The notes beneath the pieces were generated by a model. It did not search any database. It had not been told where the DNA came from and saw only the letters and a program-made list of their open reading frames with translations. From Macrostomum hystrix (lineage: Eukaryota > Platyhelminthes > Macrostomidae): a stretch of 64,000 nt of DNA. The position numbers and the translations under genes were made by a program. The DNA lies in NCBI GenBank assembly GCA_950097015.1, contig CATNEN010000007.1:7422001-7486000 (forward strand). Reading direction: 5' to 3'. Shown here piece after piece: positions 11,521-23,097 of this stretch (within the stretch, counting starts at the first letter, position 1; every line of letters begins with the position of its first letter).

Positions 11521-11871
11521 ATTCGTGCACTGAACCTGTGCACCGCATTCCTTACTGCATCAGTGACTAATTTTAGAAAGGTGATAACTAGCTTGTGAAC
11601 TTCAGCATTGAGCAAGTGCAATAAAAAAACTTCAACAAGTGCTCGGCGGCCGCCTTTGATGACGCAGGCGCTGCTTATTTTTAGCTACCTCCGCTGTCTT
11701 CAATGCCTTGTCGTCGCGCAGGAAGCTGGTTCGCGCAGCTCTGCGGAAGCTCAGGCGTGCTAATTGTTTGTCCAATTAATGCGGAGCCTATTGCGGCCCT
11801 GCCTCAAAGACCTCAAGATTTGCTTTTGTCGCCGAGACAGGAAGCTTTGAAGGGCGTGCCTTCGGGCCATT
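11521..11871. other. Left flank of the Helitron-like pair
   Basis: Unique DNA, GC-richer from 11640. A 68-codon open frame at 11703-11909 runs into the mobile element and has no recognisable family. The last host base before the element is T at 11871. Confidence 0.4.
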
Positions 11872-12456
11872 TCCACTATACTAAAAATGAAATGCTTGCT
11901 TGGTTGTAATTGATTTTCTCCCGAACGGCTCAACCGATTTTCACCATTTCTTCACCAAAATATGCGAAATATGGGCAGAATTTTACACGTATTTTTATTA
12001 AGCTTAACTCCATTGCTAAGGGGATTAAATATTCGAAAAACATGATTTTGTCAAAGGTCAAACCATCTTGGCCTATTGAGAATTTTAACTCACTGCCACT
12101 GAATTAGAATTGCATCGTCAAATTGCGCAACAACCCCTAGCTGATTGAATTTGAAGCCTGCACTCTGGAGACAAATTTGAAATAAATGTACACAACCAAC
12201 CGCGAGACTGAGTGTACTCTATTTTCTCACTTCATTGTACAAAGCCAGAACTTTGAGAATTCATTTTATAAGGCTGATTTTTGCACCCACTAACCAACAG
12301 TCGGAATAGCCGATGTGTAGGCACTAGGAATAGGTTATAGGCTAGGCTAGGGTTCGATTCTGCACTGCGTCAAATCATTTAGACTAATTTTCAGCCAGTA
12401 GTGATTGAAGATTATTTTGATTTTTTTTTTCATTTCGTAAATAAAATATCATAAAT

Positions 12457-15400
12457 CATAGCAAACCTGAGTTTGAATCATGGCAAAAATAGAGCTTGAA
12501 TCATGGCTAAACCAGCGTCTGAATCATGGCTAAACCAGAGCTTGAATCATGGCTAAACCAGAGTCTGAATCATGGCTAAACTGGAGTCTGAATCATGGCT
12601 AAACCAGAGTTTGAATCATGGCTAAACCAGAGTCTGAATCTGAATCATGGCTAAACTGGAGTCTGAATCATGGCTAAACTGGAGTCTGAATCATGGCAAA
12701 ACCAGAGTCTGAATCTGAATCATGGCTAAACCAGCGTCTGAATCATGGCTAAACCAGAGTCTGAATCATGGCAAAACCAGAGTCTGAATCATGGCTAAAC
12801 CAGAGTTTGAATCATGGCTAAACCAGGGTCTGAATCATGGCTAAAACAGAGTTTAAATCATGGCTAAACCAGAGTCTGAATCATGGCTAAACCAGAGTTT
12901 GAATCATGGCTAAACCAGGGTCTGAATCATGGCTAAACCAGAGTCTGAATCATGGCTAAACCAGGGTCTGAATCATGGCTAAACCAGAGTTTGCATCATG
13001 GCTAAACCAGAGTCTGAATCATGGCTAAACCAGAGTCTGAATCATGGCTAAACCAGAGTTTGAATCATGGCTAAACCAGAGTCTGAATCATGGCTAAACC
13101 AGAGTCTGAATCATGGCAAAAATAGAGCTTGAATCATGGCCAAACCAGCGTCTGAATCATGGCTAAACCAGAGCTTGAATCATGGCTAAACCAGAGTTTG
13201 AATCATGGCTAAACCAGAGTCTGAATCATGGCTAAACCAGAGTCTGAATCATGGCTAAACCAGAGTCTGAATCATGGCAAAACCAGAGTCTGAATCATGG
13301 CTAAACCAGAGTTTGAATCATGGCTAAACCAGGGTCTGAATCATGGCTAAAACAGAGTTTAAATCATGGCTAAACCAGAGTCTGAATCATGGCTAAACCA
13401 GAGTTTGAATCATGGCTAAACCAGGGTCTGAATCATGGCTAAACCAGAGTTTGAATCATAGCTAAACCAGAGTCTGAATCATGGCTACACCAGAGTCTGA
13501 ATCATGGCTAAACCAGAGTTTGAATCATGGCTAAACCAGAGTCTGAATCATGGCTAAACCAGAGTCTGAATCATGGCTAAACCAGAGTTTGAATCATAGC
13601 TAAACCAGAGTCTGAATCATGGCTAAACCAGAGTCTGAATCATGGCTAAACCAGAGTCTGAATCATGGCTAAACCAGAGTCTGAATCATGGCTACACCAG
13701 AGTCTGAATCATAGCTAAACCAGAGTCTGAATCATGGCTAAACCAGAGTCAGAATCATGGCTAAACCAGAGTCTGAATCATGGCTAAACCAGAGTTTGAA
13801 TCATAGCTAAACCAGAGTCTGAATCATGGCTACACCAGAGTCTGAATCATGGCTAAACCAGAGTTTGAATCATGGCTAAACCAGAGTCTGAATCATGGCT
13901 AAACTGGAGTCTGAATCATGGCTAAACCAGAGTTTGAATCATGGCTAAACCAGAGTCTGAATCTGAATCATGGCTAAACTGGAGTCTGAATCATGGCTAA
14001 ACTGGAGTCTGAATCATGGCAAAACCAGAGTCTGAATCTGAATCATGGCTAAACCAGCGTCTGAATCATGGCTAAACCAGAGTCTGAATCATGGCAAAAC
14101 CAGAGTCTGAATCATGGCTAAACCAGAGTTTGAATCATGGCTAAACCAGGGTCTGAATCATGGCTAAAACAGAGTTTAAATCATGGCTAAACCAGAGTCT
14201 GAATCATGGCTAAACCAGAGTTTGAATCATGGCTAAACCAGGGTCTGAATCATGGCTAAACCAGAGTCTGAATCATGGCTAAACCAGGGTCTGAATCATG
14301 GCTAAACCAGAGTTTGCATCATGGCTAAACCAGAGTCTGAATCATGGCTAAACCAGAGTCTGAATCATGGCTAAACCAGAGTTTGAATCATGGCTAAACC
14401 AGAGTCTGAATCATGGCTAAACCAGAGTCTGAATCATGGCAAAAATAGAGCTTGAATCATGGCCAAACCAGCGTCTGAATCATGGCTAAACCAGAGCTTG
14501 AATCATGGCTAAACCAGAGTTTGAATCATGGCTAAACCAGAGTCTGAATCATGGCTAAACCAGAGTCTGAATCATGGCTAAACCAGAGTCTGAATCATGG
14601 CAAAACCAGAGTCTGAATCATGGCTAAACCAGAGTTTGAATCATGGCTAAACCAGGGTCTGAATCATGGCTAAAACAGAGTTTAAATCATGGCTAAACCA
14701 GAGTCTGAATCATGGCTAAACCAGAGTTTGAATCATGGCTAAACCAGGGTCTGAATCATGGCTAAACCAGAGTTTGAATCATAGCTAAACCAGAGTCTGA
14801 ATCATGGCTACACCAGAGTCTGAATCATGGCTAAACCAGAGTTTGAATCATGGCTAAACCAGAGTCTGAATCATGGCTAAACCAGAGTCTGAATCATGGC
14901 TAAACCAGAGTTTGAATCATAGCTAAACCAGAGTCTGAATCATGGCTAAACCAGAGTCTGAATCATGGCTAAACCAGAGTCTGAATCATGGCTAAACCAG
15001 AGTCTGAATCATGGCTACACCAGAGTCTGAATCATAGCTAAACCAGAGTCTGAATCATGGCTAAACCAGAGTCAGAATCATGGCTAAACCAGAGTCTGAA
15101 TCATGGCTAAACCAGAGTTTGAATCATAGCTAAACCAGAGTCTGAATCATGGCTACACCAGAGTCTGAATCATGGCTAAACCAGAGTTTGAATCATGGCT
15201 AAACCAGAGTCTGAATCATGGCTAAACCAGAGTCTGAATCATGGCTAAACCAGAGTCTGAATCATGGCTACACCAGAGTCTGAATCATGGCTAAACCAGA
15301 GTCTGAATCATGGCTACACCAGAGTCTGAATCATAGCTAAACCAGAGTCTGAATCATGGCTAAACCAGAGTCTGAATCATGGCTAAACCAGAGTTTGAAT

Positions 15401-17395
15401 CATAGCTAAACCAGAGTCTGAATCATGGCTAAACCAGAGTCTGAATCATGGCTAAACCAGAGTCTGAATCATGGCTAAACCAGAGTTTGAATCATGGCTA
15501 CACCAGAGTCTGAATCATGGCAAAAATAGAGCTTGAATCATGGCCAAACCAGCGTCTGAATCATGGCTAAACCAGAGCTTGAATCATGGCTAAACCAGAG
15601 TTTGAATCATGGCTAAACCAGAGTCTGAATCATGGCTAAACCAGAGTCTGAATCATGGCTAAACCAGAGTCTGAATCATGGCAAAACCAGAGTCTGAATC
15701 ATGGCTAAACCAGAGTTTGAATCATGGCTAAACCAGGGTCTGAATCATGGCTAAAACAGAGTTTAAATCATGGCTAAACCAGAGTCTGAATCATGGCTAA
15801 ACCAGAGTTTGAATCATGGCTAAACCAGGGTCTGAATCATGGCTAAACCAGAGTTTGAATCATAGCTAAACCAGAGTCTGAATCATGGCTACACCAGAGT
15901 CTGAATCATGGCTAAACCAGAGTTTGAATCATGGCTAAACCAGAGTCTGAATCATGGCTAAACCAGAGTCTGAATCATGGCTAAACCAGAGTTTGAATCA
16001 TAGCTAAACCAGAGTCTGAATCATGGCTAAACCAGAGTCTGAATCATGGCTAAACCAGAGTCTGAATCATGGCTAAACCAGAGTCTGAATCATGGCTACA
16101 CCAGAGTCTGAATCATAGCTAAACCAGAGTCTGAATCATGGCTAAACCAGAGTCAGAATCATGGCTAAACCAGAGTCTGAATCATGGCTAAACCAGAGTT
16201 TGAATCATAGCTAAACCAGAGTCTGAATCATGGCTACACCAGAGTCTGAATCATGGCTAAACCAGAGTTTGAATCATGGCTAAACCAGAGTCTGAATCAT
16301 GGCTAAACCAGAGTCTGAATCATGGCTAAACCAGAGTCTGAATCATGGCTACACCAGAGTCTGAATCATGGCTAAACCAGAGTCTGAATCATGGCTACAC
16401 CAGAGTCTGAATCATAGCTAAACCAGAGTCTGAATCATGGCTAAACCAGAGTCTGAATCATGGCTAAACCAGAGTTTGAATCATAGCTAAACCAGAGTCT
16501 GAATCATGGCTAAACCAGAGTCTGAATCATGGCTAAACCAGAGTCTGAATCATGGCTAAACCAGAGTCTGAATCATGGCTACACCAGAGTCTGAATCATA
16601 GCTAAACCAGCGTCTGAATCATGGCTAAACTAGATTCTGAATCATGGCTAAACCAGAGTTTGAATCATGGCTAAACCAGAGTTTGAATCATGGCAAAACC
16701 AGAGTTTGAATCATGGCTAACCCAGACTTTGAATCATGGCTAAACCAGAGTCTGAATCATGGCTAAACCAGCGTCTGAATCATGGCTAAACCAGAGTTTG
16801 AATCATGGCTAAACCAGAGTCTGAATCATGGCTAAACCAGAGTCTGAATCATGGCTAAACCAGAGTCTGAATCATGGCTAACCCAGAGTTTGAATCATGG
16901 CTAAACCAGAGTTTGAATCATGGCTAACCCAGACTTTGAATCATGGCTAAACCAGAGTCTGAATCATGGCTAAACCAGCGTCTGAATCATGGCTAAACCA
17001 GAGTTTGAATCATGGCTAAACCAGAGTCTGAATCATGGCTAAACCAGAGTTTGAATCATGGCTAAACCAGATTTTGAATCATGGCTAACCCAGAGTTTGA
17101 ATCATGGCTAAACCAGAGTCTGAATCATGGCTAAACCAGAGTTTGAATCATGGCAAAACCAGAGTCTGAATCATGGCTAAACCAGAGTCTGAATCATGGC
17201 TAAACCAGAGTCTGAATCATGGCTAAACCAGAGTCTGAATCATGGCTAAACCAGAGTCTGAATCATGGCTAAACCAGAGTCTGAATCATGGCTACACCAG
17301 AGTCTAAATCATGGCTAAACCAGAGTTTGAATCATGGCAAAACCAGAGTTTGAATCATGGCTAACCCAGCGTTTGAATCATTGCTAAACCAGAAC
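12457..17395. repeat. 23-bp minisatellite inside copy A, with higher-order structure
   Basis: About 214 units of GAATCATGGCTAAACCAGAG plus TCT or TTT. Variants (CTACACC, AATAGAGC, AACTGGAG, CATAGC, CAGCGTC) recur in the same order. The AATAGAGCTT marker sits at 13121, 14444 and 15525, and the AACTGGAG marker recurs at 12581 and 13904. That gives higher-order periods of 1323 bp (57 units plus two 6-bp insertions) and 1081 bp (47 units). An in-frame TAA in the unit keeps the array free of long open frames on +. Confidence 0.97.
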
Positions 17396-18370
17396 TGGTG
17401 GATAATCGTCAACTGGGGGATCATGGTAAACTGGGGGATAATTGTCAACTGGGGGATCATTGTCAACTGGAGGATCATTGGCAACTGGGGGATAATTGTC
17501 AACTGGGGGACAATTGTCACGGGGAAACATCACCAAATGCGGGATCATAATCAACTAGGGGATCATTGTCAACTAGGGGATCATGTTCAACTGGGGGAAC
17601 ATTGTCAACTGGGATCACCATCAATGGGGGATCATAGTCAACTGAGAGATAATTGTCGACTGGGGGATAATCGTCAACTGGGGGATCATGGTCAACTGGA
17701 GGATCATTGTCAACGGGGGGATAGTTGTCAACTGGGGGATAATTGTCAACTGGGGAGTCATCATCAAATGCGGGATCATGGTTAACTGGGGGATAATTGT
17801 CAACTGGGGGATCATTGTCAACTGGGAGATCATTGTCAATGTCAACTGGGGGATCATTGTCATCTGGGGATCATTGTCAACTGGGGGTTTATCATCACCC
17901 GGAGGATCATTGTGAACTGGGGGGATCATTGTCAACTTGTTGATCATCATCAACTGGGGGATCATTGTCAACTGTGGGAACATTGTCAACTGGGGGAACG
18001 TTGTCAACTGGAGATTATCATCAATGGGGAGTCATCATTAACTGGGGGATCATTGTCAACTGCGTGATCATCATCAATTGGGGGATTATTGTCAACTCGG
18101 GGATCATTGTCAGCTGTGGGAACATTGTCAACTGGGGATCATCATCAATGGGGAGTCATCATTAACTGGGGGATCATTGTCAACTGCGTGATCATCATCA
18201 ATTGAGGGATTATTGTCAACTGGGGGATCATAATCAACTGCGTGATCATCATCAATTGGGGGATTATTGTCAACGGGGGGATCATTGTCAACTGGGGGAT
18301 CATTATCAACTGGGGGATTATTGTCAACTGGGGGATCTTTATCAACTGGGGGATCATTGTCAACTGATCA
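17396..18370. repeat. 18-bp G-rich minisatellite inside copy A
   Basis: About 54 units of AACTGGGGGATCATTGTC, less regular than in copy B, with variants ATAATTGTC, CATCATCAA and short units. It joins the 23-bp array directly (CCAGAACTGG at about 17390), whereas copy B has a 146-bp spacer at this point. The period is a multiple of three, so open frames appear on both strands. Confidence 0.95.
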
Positions 18371-18438
18371 TTGTAGCGTAAAAAGGCTGAAAATGCAGCT
18401 GCTAAAAAGTGTATACTGGACGAAATCAAAATATTTCT

Positions 18439-18455
18439 GCTCCCCGAAGGGGGGC
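18439..18455 (+). terminator. Helitron 3'-end hairpin, copy A
   Basis: GCTCCCC-GAA-GGGGGGC forms a 7-bp stem with one G-T pair and a 3-base loop. It ends 12 bases before the final base of the CTAG terminus. Helitrons use such a hairpin to end rolling-circle transfer. Confidence 0.7.
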
Positions 18456-19055
18456 AAAACTTGCTAGTCCAATATACTAAAAATGAACTGTTTACTTACT
18501 TGGTTGTAATTGATTTTCTCCCGAACGGCTCAACCGATTTTCACCATTTCTTCACCAAAAGATGCCAAATATGGGGACAATTTTACACGTATTTTTATTA
18601 AGCCTAACTTTATTGCTAAAGGGATTAAATATTCGAAAAACATGATTTTTCAAAGGTCAAACCATCTTGGCCTATTGAGAATTTTACTCACTGCCGCTGA
18701 ATTGGAATTGCATCGTCAAATTGCGCAACACCCCCTCGCTGACTGAGTTAGAAGCCTGCACTCTGGAGACAAATTTGAAATAAATGTACACAACCAACCG
18801 CGAGACTGAGTGTACTCTATTTTCTCACTTCATTGTACAAAGCCAGAACTTTGAGAATTCATTTTATAAGGCTGATTTTTGCACCCACCAACCAACAGTC
18901 GGAATAGCCGATGTGTAGGCACTAGGAATAGGTTATAGGCTAGGCTAGGGTTCGATTCTGCACTGCGTCAAATCATTTAGACTAATTTTCAGCCAGTAGT
19001 GATTGAAGATTATTTTGATTTTTTTTTTCGTTTCGTAAATAAAATATCATAAATC

Positions 19056-20493
19056 ATAGCAAACCTGAGTTTGAATCATGGCAAAAATAGAGCTTGAATC
19101 ATGGCTAAACCAGCGTCTGAATCATGGCTAAACCAGAGTTTGAATCATGGCAAAAATAGAGCTTGAATCATGGCTAAACCAGCGTCTGAATCATGGCTAA
19201 ACCAGAGCTTGAATCATGGCTAAAACAGAGTCTGAATCATGGCTAAACTGGAGTCTGAATCATGGCTAAACCAGAGTCTGAATCATGGCTAAACCAGAGT
19301 TTGAATCATGGCTAAACCAGGGTCTGAATCATGGCTAAACCAGAGTTTGAATCATGGCTAAACCAGAGTCTGAATCATGGCTAAACCAGAGTCTGAATCA
19401 TGGCTAAACCAGAGTTTGAATCATGGCTAACCCAGAGTTTGAATCATGGCTAAACCAGAGTTTGAATCATGGCTAACCCAGACTTTGAATCATGGCTAAA
19501 CCAGAGTCTGAATCATGGCTAAACCAGCGTCTGAATCATGGCTAAACCAGAGTTTGAATCATGGCTAAACCAGAGTCTGAATCATGGCTAAACCAGAGTC
19601 TGAATCATGGCTAAACCAGAGTCTGAATCATGGCTAACCCAGAGTTTGAATCATGGCTAAACCAGAGTTTGAATCATGGCTAACCCAGACTTTGAATCAT
19701 GGCTAAACCAGAGTCTGAATCATGGCTAAACCAGCGTCTGAATCATGGCTAAACCAGAGTTTGAATCATGGCTAAACCAGAGTCTGAATCATGGCTAAAC
19801 CAGAGTTTGAATCATGGCTAAACCAGATTTTGAATCATGGCTAACCCAGAGTTTGAATCATGGCTAAACCAGAGTCTGAATCTGAATCATGGCTAAACCA
19901 GAGTCTGAATCATGGCTAAACCAGAGTTTGAATCATGGCAAAACCAGAGTCTGAATCATGGCTAAACCAGAGTTTGAATCATGGCTAAACCAGGGTCTGA
20001 ATCATGGCTAAAACAGAGTTTAAATCATGGCTAAACCAGAGTCTGAATCATGGCTAAACCAGAGTTTGAATCATGGCTAAACCAGGGTCTGAATCATGGC
20101 TAAACCAGAGTCTGAATCATGGCTAAACCATAGTCTGAATCATGGCTAAACCAGAGTCTGAATCATGGCAAAACCAGAGTCTGAATCATGGCTAAAACAG
20201 AGTTTAAATCATAGCTAAACCAGCGTCTGAATCATGGCTAAACCAGCGTCTGAATCATGGCTAAACCAGAGTCTGAATCATGGCTAAACCAGAGTCTGAA
20301 TCATGGCTAAACCAGAGTCCGAATCATGGCTAAACCAGAGTTTGAATCATGGCTAAACCAGAGTTTGCATCATGGCTAAACCAGAGTCTGAATCATGGCT
20401 AAACCAGAGTTTGAATCATGGCTAAACCATAGTATGAATCATGGCTAAACCAGAGTCTGAATCATGGCTAAACCAGCGTTTGAATCATGGCAA
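19056..20493. repeat. 23-bp minisatellite inside copy B
   Basis: About 62 units of the same 23-bp sequence as in copy A, in the same orientation. It is more than three times shorter than its counterpart and lacks the full 1.3-kb higher-order periods, although shorter blocks (for example CTAACCCAGAGTTTG followed by CTAACCCAGACTTTG) recur within it and also occur in the 3' part of the copy A array. Confidence 0.96.
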
Positions 20494-20639
20494 AATTTTT
20501 CTTTTGTCATTGAATTGAATTTTGAGTTTGTTATCTCATAACGTCATAATGATATAATTTGTATGATAAATATTTTGCCTAATAATCATTTAATTGTTGT
20601 TCTTCTCAATTTTCTACAAAAGAAGCTAATATAAAAATT

Positions 20640-22350
20640 AACTGGGCAACATTGTCAACTGGGCATCATCATCAATAAGGAGTCCTCATCAAATGGGGGA
20701 TCATTGTCAACTGGGGGATCATTGTCAACTGGGGGATCATTGTCAACTGGGTGATCATTGTCAACTGGGGGATCATTGTCAACTGGGGATCATTGTCAAC
20801 TGGGGGATCATTGTCAACTGTGAGATCATTGTCAACTGGGGGATCATTGTCAACTGGGGGATCATTGTCAACTGGGGATCATTGTCAACTGGGGGATCAT
20901 TGTCAACTGTGAGATCATTGTCAACTGGGGGATCATTGTCAACTGGGGGATCATTGTCAACTGGGGGATCATTGTCAACTGGGGGATCATCATCAACTGG
21001 GGGATCATTGTAAACTGGGGGATCATTGTCAACTGTGGGATCATTGTCAACTGGGGGATCATTGTCAACAAGGGGATCATTGTGAACTGGGGGATCATTG
21101 TCAACTGGGGATCATTGTCAACTGGGGGAACATTGTCAACTGGGGGATCATTGTCAACTTGGGAATGATTGTCAAATGGGTGTTCATTGTCAACTGGGGG
21201 ATCATTGTCAACTGGGAGATCATTGTCAACTGGGGGATCATTGTCAACTGGGGGATCATTGTCAACTGGGGTATCATTATCAACTGGGGGATCATCATCA
21301 ACTGGGTGATCATTGTCAACTGGGGGATCATTGTCATCTGAGGGATCATTGTCAACTGGGGGATCATTGTCAACTGTGAGATCATTGTCAACTGGGTGAT
21401 CATTGTCAACTGGGGGATCATTGTCAACTGGGGGATCATTGTAAACTGGGGGATCATTGTCAACTGTGAGATCATTGTCAACTGGGGGATCATTGTCAAC
21501 TGGGGGATCATTGTCAACTGGGTGATCATTGTCAACTGGGGGATCATCATCAACTGGGGGATCATTGTCAACTGTGGGATCATTGTCAACTGGGGGATCA
21601 TTGTCAACAAGGGGATCATTGTGAACTGGGGGATCATTGTCAACTGGGGATCATTGTCAACTGGGGGTTCATTGTCAACTGGGGGATCATTGTCAACTGG
21701 GGGATCATCATCAACTGGGGGATCATTGTCAACTGGGGATCATTGTCAACTGGGGGTTCATTGTCAACTGGGGGATCATTGTCAACTGGGGGATCATCAT
21801 CAACTGGGGGATCATTGTCAACTGGGGGATCATTGTCAACTGGGTGATCATTGTCAACTGGGGGATCATTGTCAACTGAGGGATCATTGTCAACTGGGGT
21901 ATCATTATCAACTGGGGGATCATTGTCAACTTGGGAATGATTGTCAAATGGGTGTTCATTGTCAACTGGGGGATCATTGTCAACTGGGGGATCATTGTCA
22001 ACTGGGGGATCATTGTCAACTGGGTGATCATTGTCAACTGGGGGATCATCATCAACTGGGGGATCATTGTCAACTGTGGGATCATTGTCAACTGGGGGAT
22101 CATTGTCAACAAGGGGATCATTGTGAACTGGGGGATCATTGTCAACTGGGGATCATTGTCAACTGGGGGTTCATTGTCAACTGGGGGATCATTGTCAACT
22201 GGGGGATCATCATCAACTGGGGGATCATTGTCAACTGGGGATCATTGTCAACTGGGGGTTCATTGTCAACTGGGGGATCATTGTCAACTGGGGGATCATC
22301 ATCAACTGGGGGATCATTGTCAACTGGGGGATCATTGTCAACTGGGGGTT
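20640..22350. repeat. 18-bp G-rich minisatellite inside copy B
   Basis: About 95 units of AACTGGGGGATCATTGTC, longer and more regular than in copy A. Distinct markers (AACAAGGGGATC, TTGGGAATGATTGTC, AATGGGTGTTC) recur in order at about 21070, 21610 and 22110, or about 21160 and 21930, showing block duplications of several hundred bases. All long open frames here are array artefacts and occur on both strands. Confidence 0.96.
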
Positions 22351-22420
22351 TATTTTAGCTTTAAAAAGCTGTAAATTCAGCTGCTAAACAGTATATACAA
22401 GACGAATTAAAAATATTTCT

Positions 22421-22437
22421 GCTCCCCGAAGGGGGGC
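22421..22437 (+). terminator. Helitron 3'-end hairpin, copy B
   Basis: Same stem-loop sequence as in copy A, again 12 bases before the end of CTAG. The hairpin itself is unchanged between the copies, while the linker differs by one base (CTTG versus CATG). Confidence 0.7.
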
Positions 22438-22449
22438 AAAACATGCTAG

Positions 22450-23097
22450 TTCCTATCTAATATTTAAAACTTAAATCTCCAAGTAACAGTGCCATTCAAA
22501 TCGACAAGTTTGGTTTTCAAGACATTTGGCTGTCCGAATTTTTTCCAAAACTGTCGTACAGAGTCTGTTGTTATTATGGTTGACAGTTGACTTCTAATTA
22601 ACTTTTATATCTACTGAATTTCCCCGCCAGTCCATGGACTGAACAGCAGTACACGGTTTTTAAAAGCGCCGCCTACCCTTTTTGTTGTTGTTCGCTTTCT
22701 TTACTTTGTAAATTCTTTCGACCTTTCTGCGGCTGTTTGACTGACTTGCATAGTGACGACAAAGTAGCACTTCTACAGAACGTTCTGCAACGTTAACCCA
22801 GGGCCATTTCACTCACTATATGAATATAGTGTGCTCCCTGTAGCAAGTACAAATGAAGATCTCATAATAATTATTATTTTTTCTCAGCCTAAAATGGAAC
22901 AGGTGTTCCTGAGACTTAGTTCCATTTCTCATTGTGCGATCCACAACTCAATGAGTCCCGGCAATCCTTTAATTACACCAGCAGCCTGCATTAGCTGCTC
23001 CGTTTTATAATTATACCTCCCCCCGAATCTTGGACTTCAAATTTGATGCACAATTTTTCTTTAGACACCTCCCATATCAAACATTCTACTTAGCAGC
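22450..23097. other. Right flank of the Helitron-like pair
   Basis: Unique AT-rich DNA without a recognised exon. GTCCATGGACTGAACAGCAG at about 22631 resembles GTCCATGGACTGCACAGCTG upstream of Mlx at about 2714; see findings. Confidence 0.4.

Larger units (their letters stand above)
11872..18467 (+). mobile_element. Helitron/Helentron-like non-autonomous element, copy A
   Basis: The element begins TCCACTATACTAAAAATG (Helitrons start with TC) and ends with a GC hairpin (18439-18455) followed by AAAACTTG and CTAG, the canonical Helitron 3' end; the next base is T. Near the 3' end, GTATACTGGA (18411-18420) is an inverted match to the 5' terminus TCCACTATAC with one mismatch, like the subterminal inverted repeats of Helentrons. 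There is no target duplication, and host T bases flank the pair, which fits Helentron T|T insertion. Order inside: about 585 bp unique, 23-bp array, 18-bp array, about 97 bp tail. No Rep or helicase coding is present, so it is non-autonomous. It abuts copy B with no intervening base. The class assignment rests on the ends only. Confidence 0.72.
18468..22449 (+). mobile_element. Helitron/Helentron-like non-autonomous element, copy B
   Basis: It begins TCCAATATACTAAAAATG immediately after the CTAG of copy A and ends with the same hairpin (22421-22437), AAAACATG and CTAG at 22446-22449, followed by host T. Block order matches copy A: 5' unique block (18468-19055), 23-bp array (19056-20493), AT-rich spacer (20494-20639), 18-bp array (20640-22350), 3' tail. 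Against copy A, the first ~285 bp of the 5' block differ at roughly 25 positions, while the last ~310 bp differ at about two plus a T-tract length change. There is no coding capacity. The 5' block holds GGGTTCGATTC near 18950, which resembles a tRNA B box, but no A box was seen. Confidence 0.72.

Noticed and set aside
12457..22350. CRISPR-like regular repeats
   Set aside because: Units are contiguous with no unique spacers, and the host is a eukaryote.
20693..22387. Open frames up to 320 codons on + and 180 on - in the 18-bp arrays
   Set aside because: Both strands are open through the same units, which is typical of an array, not of coding DNA.
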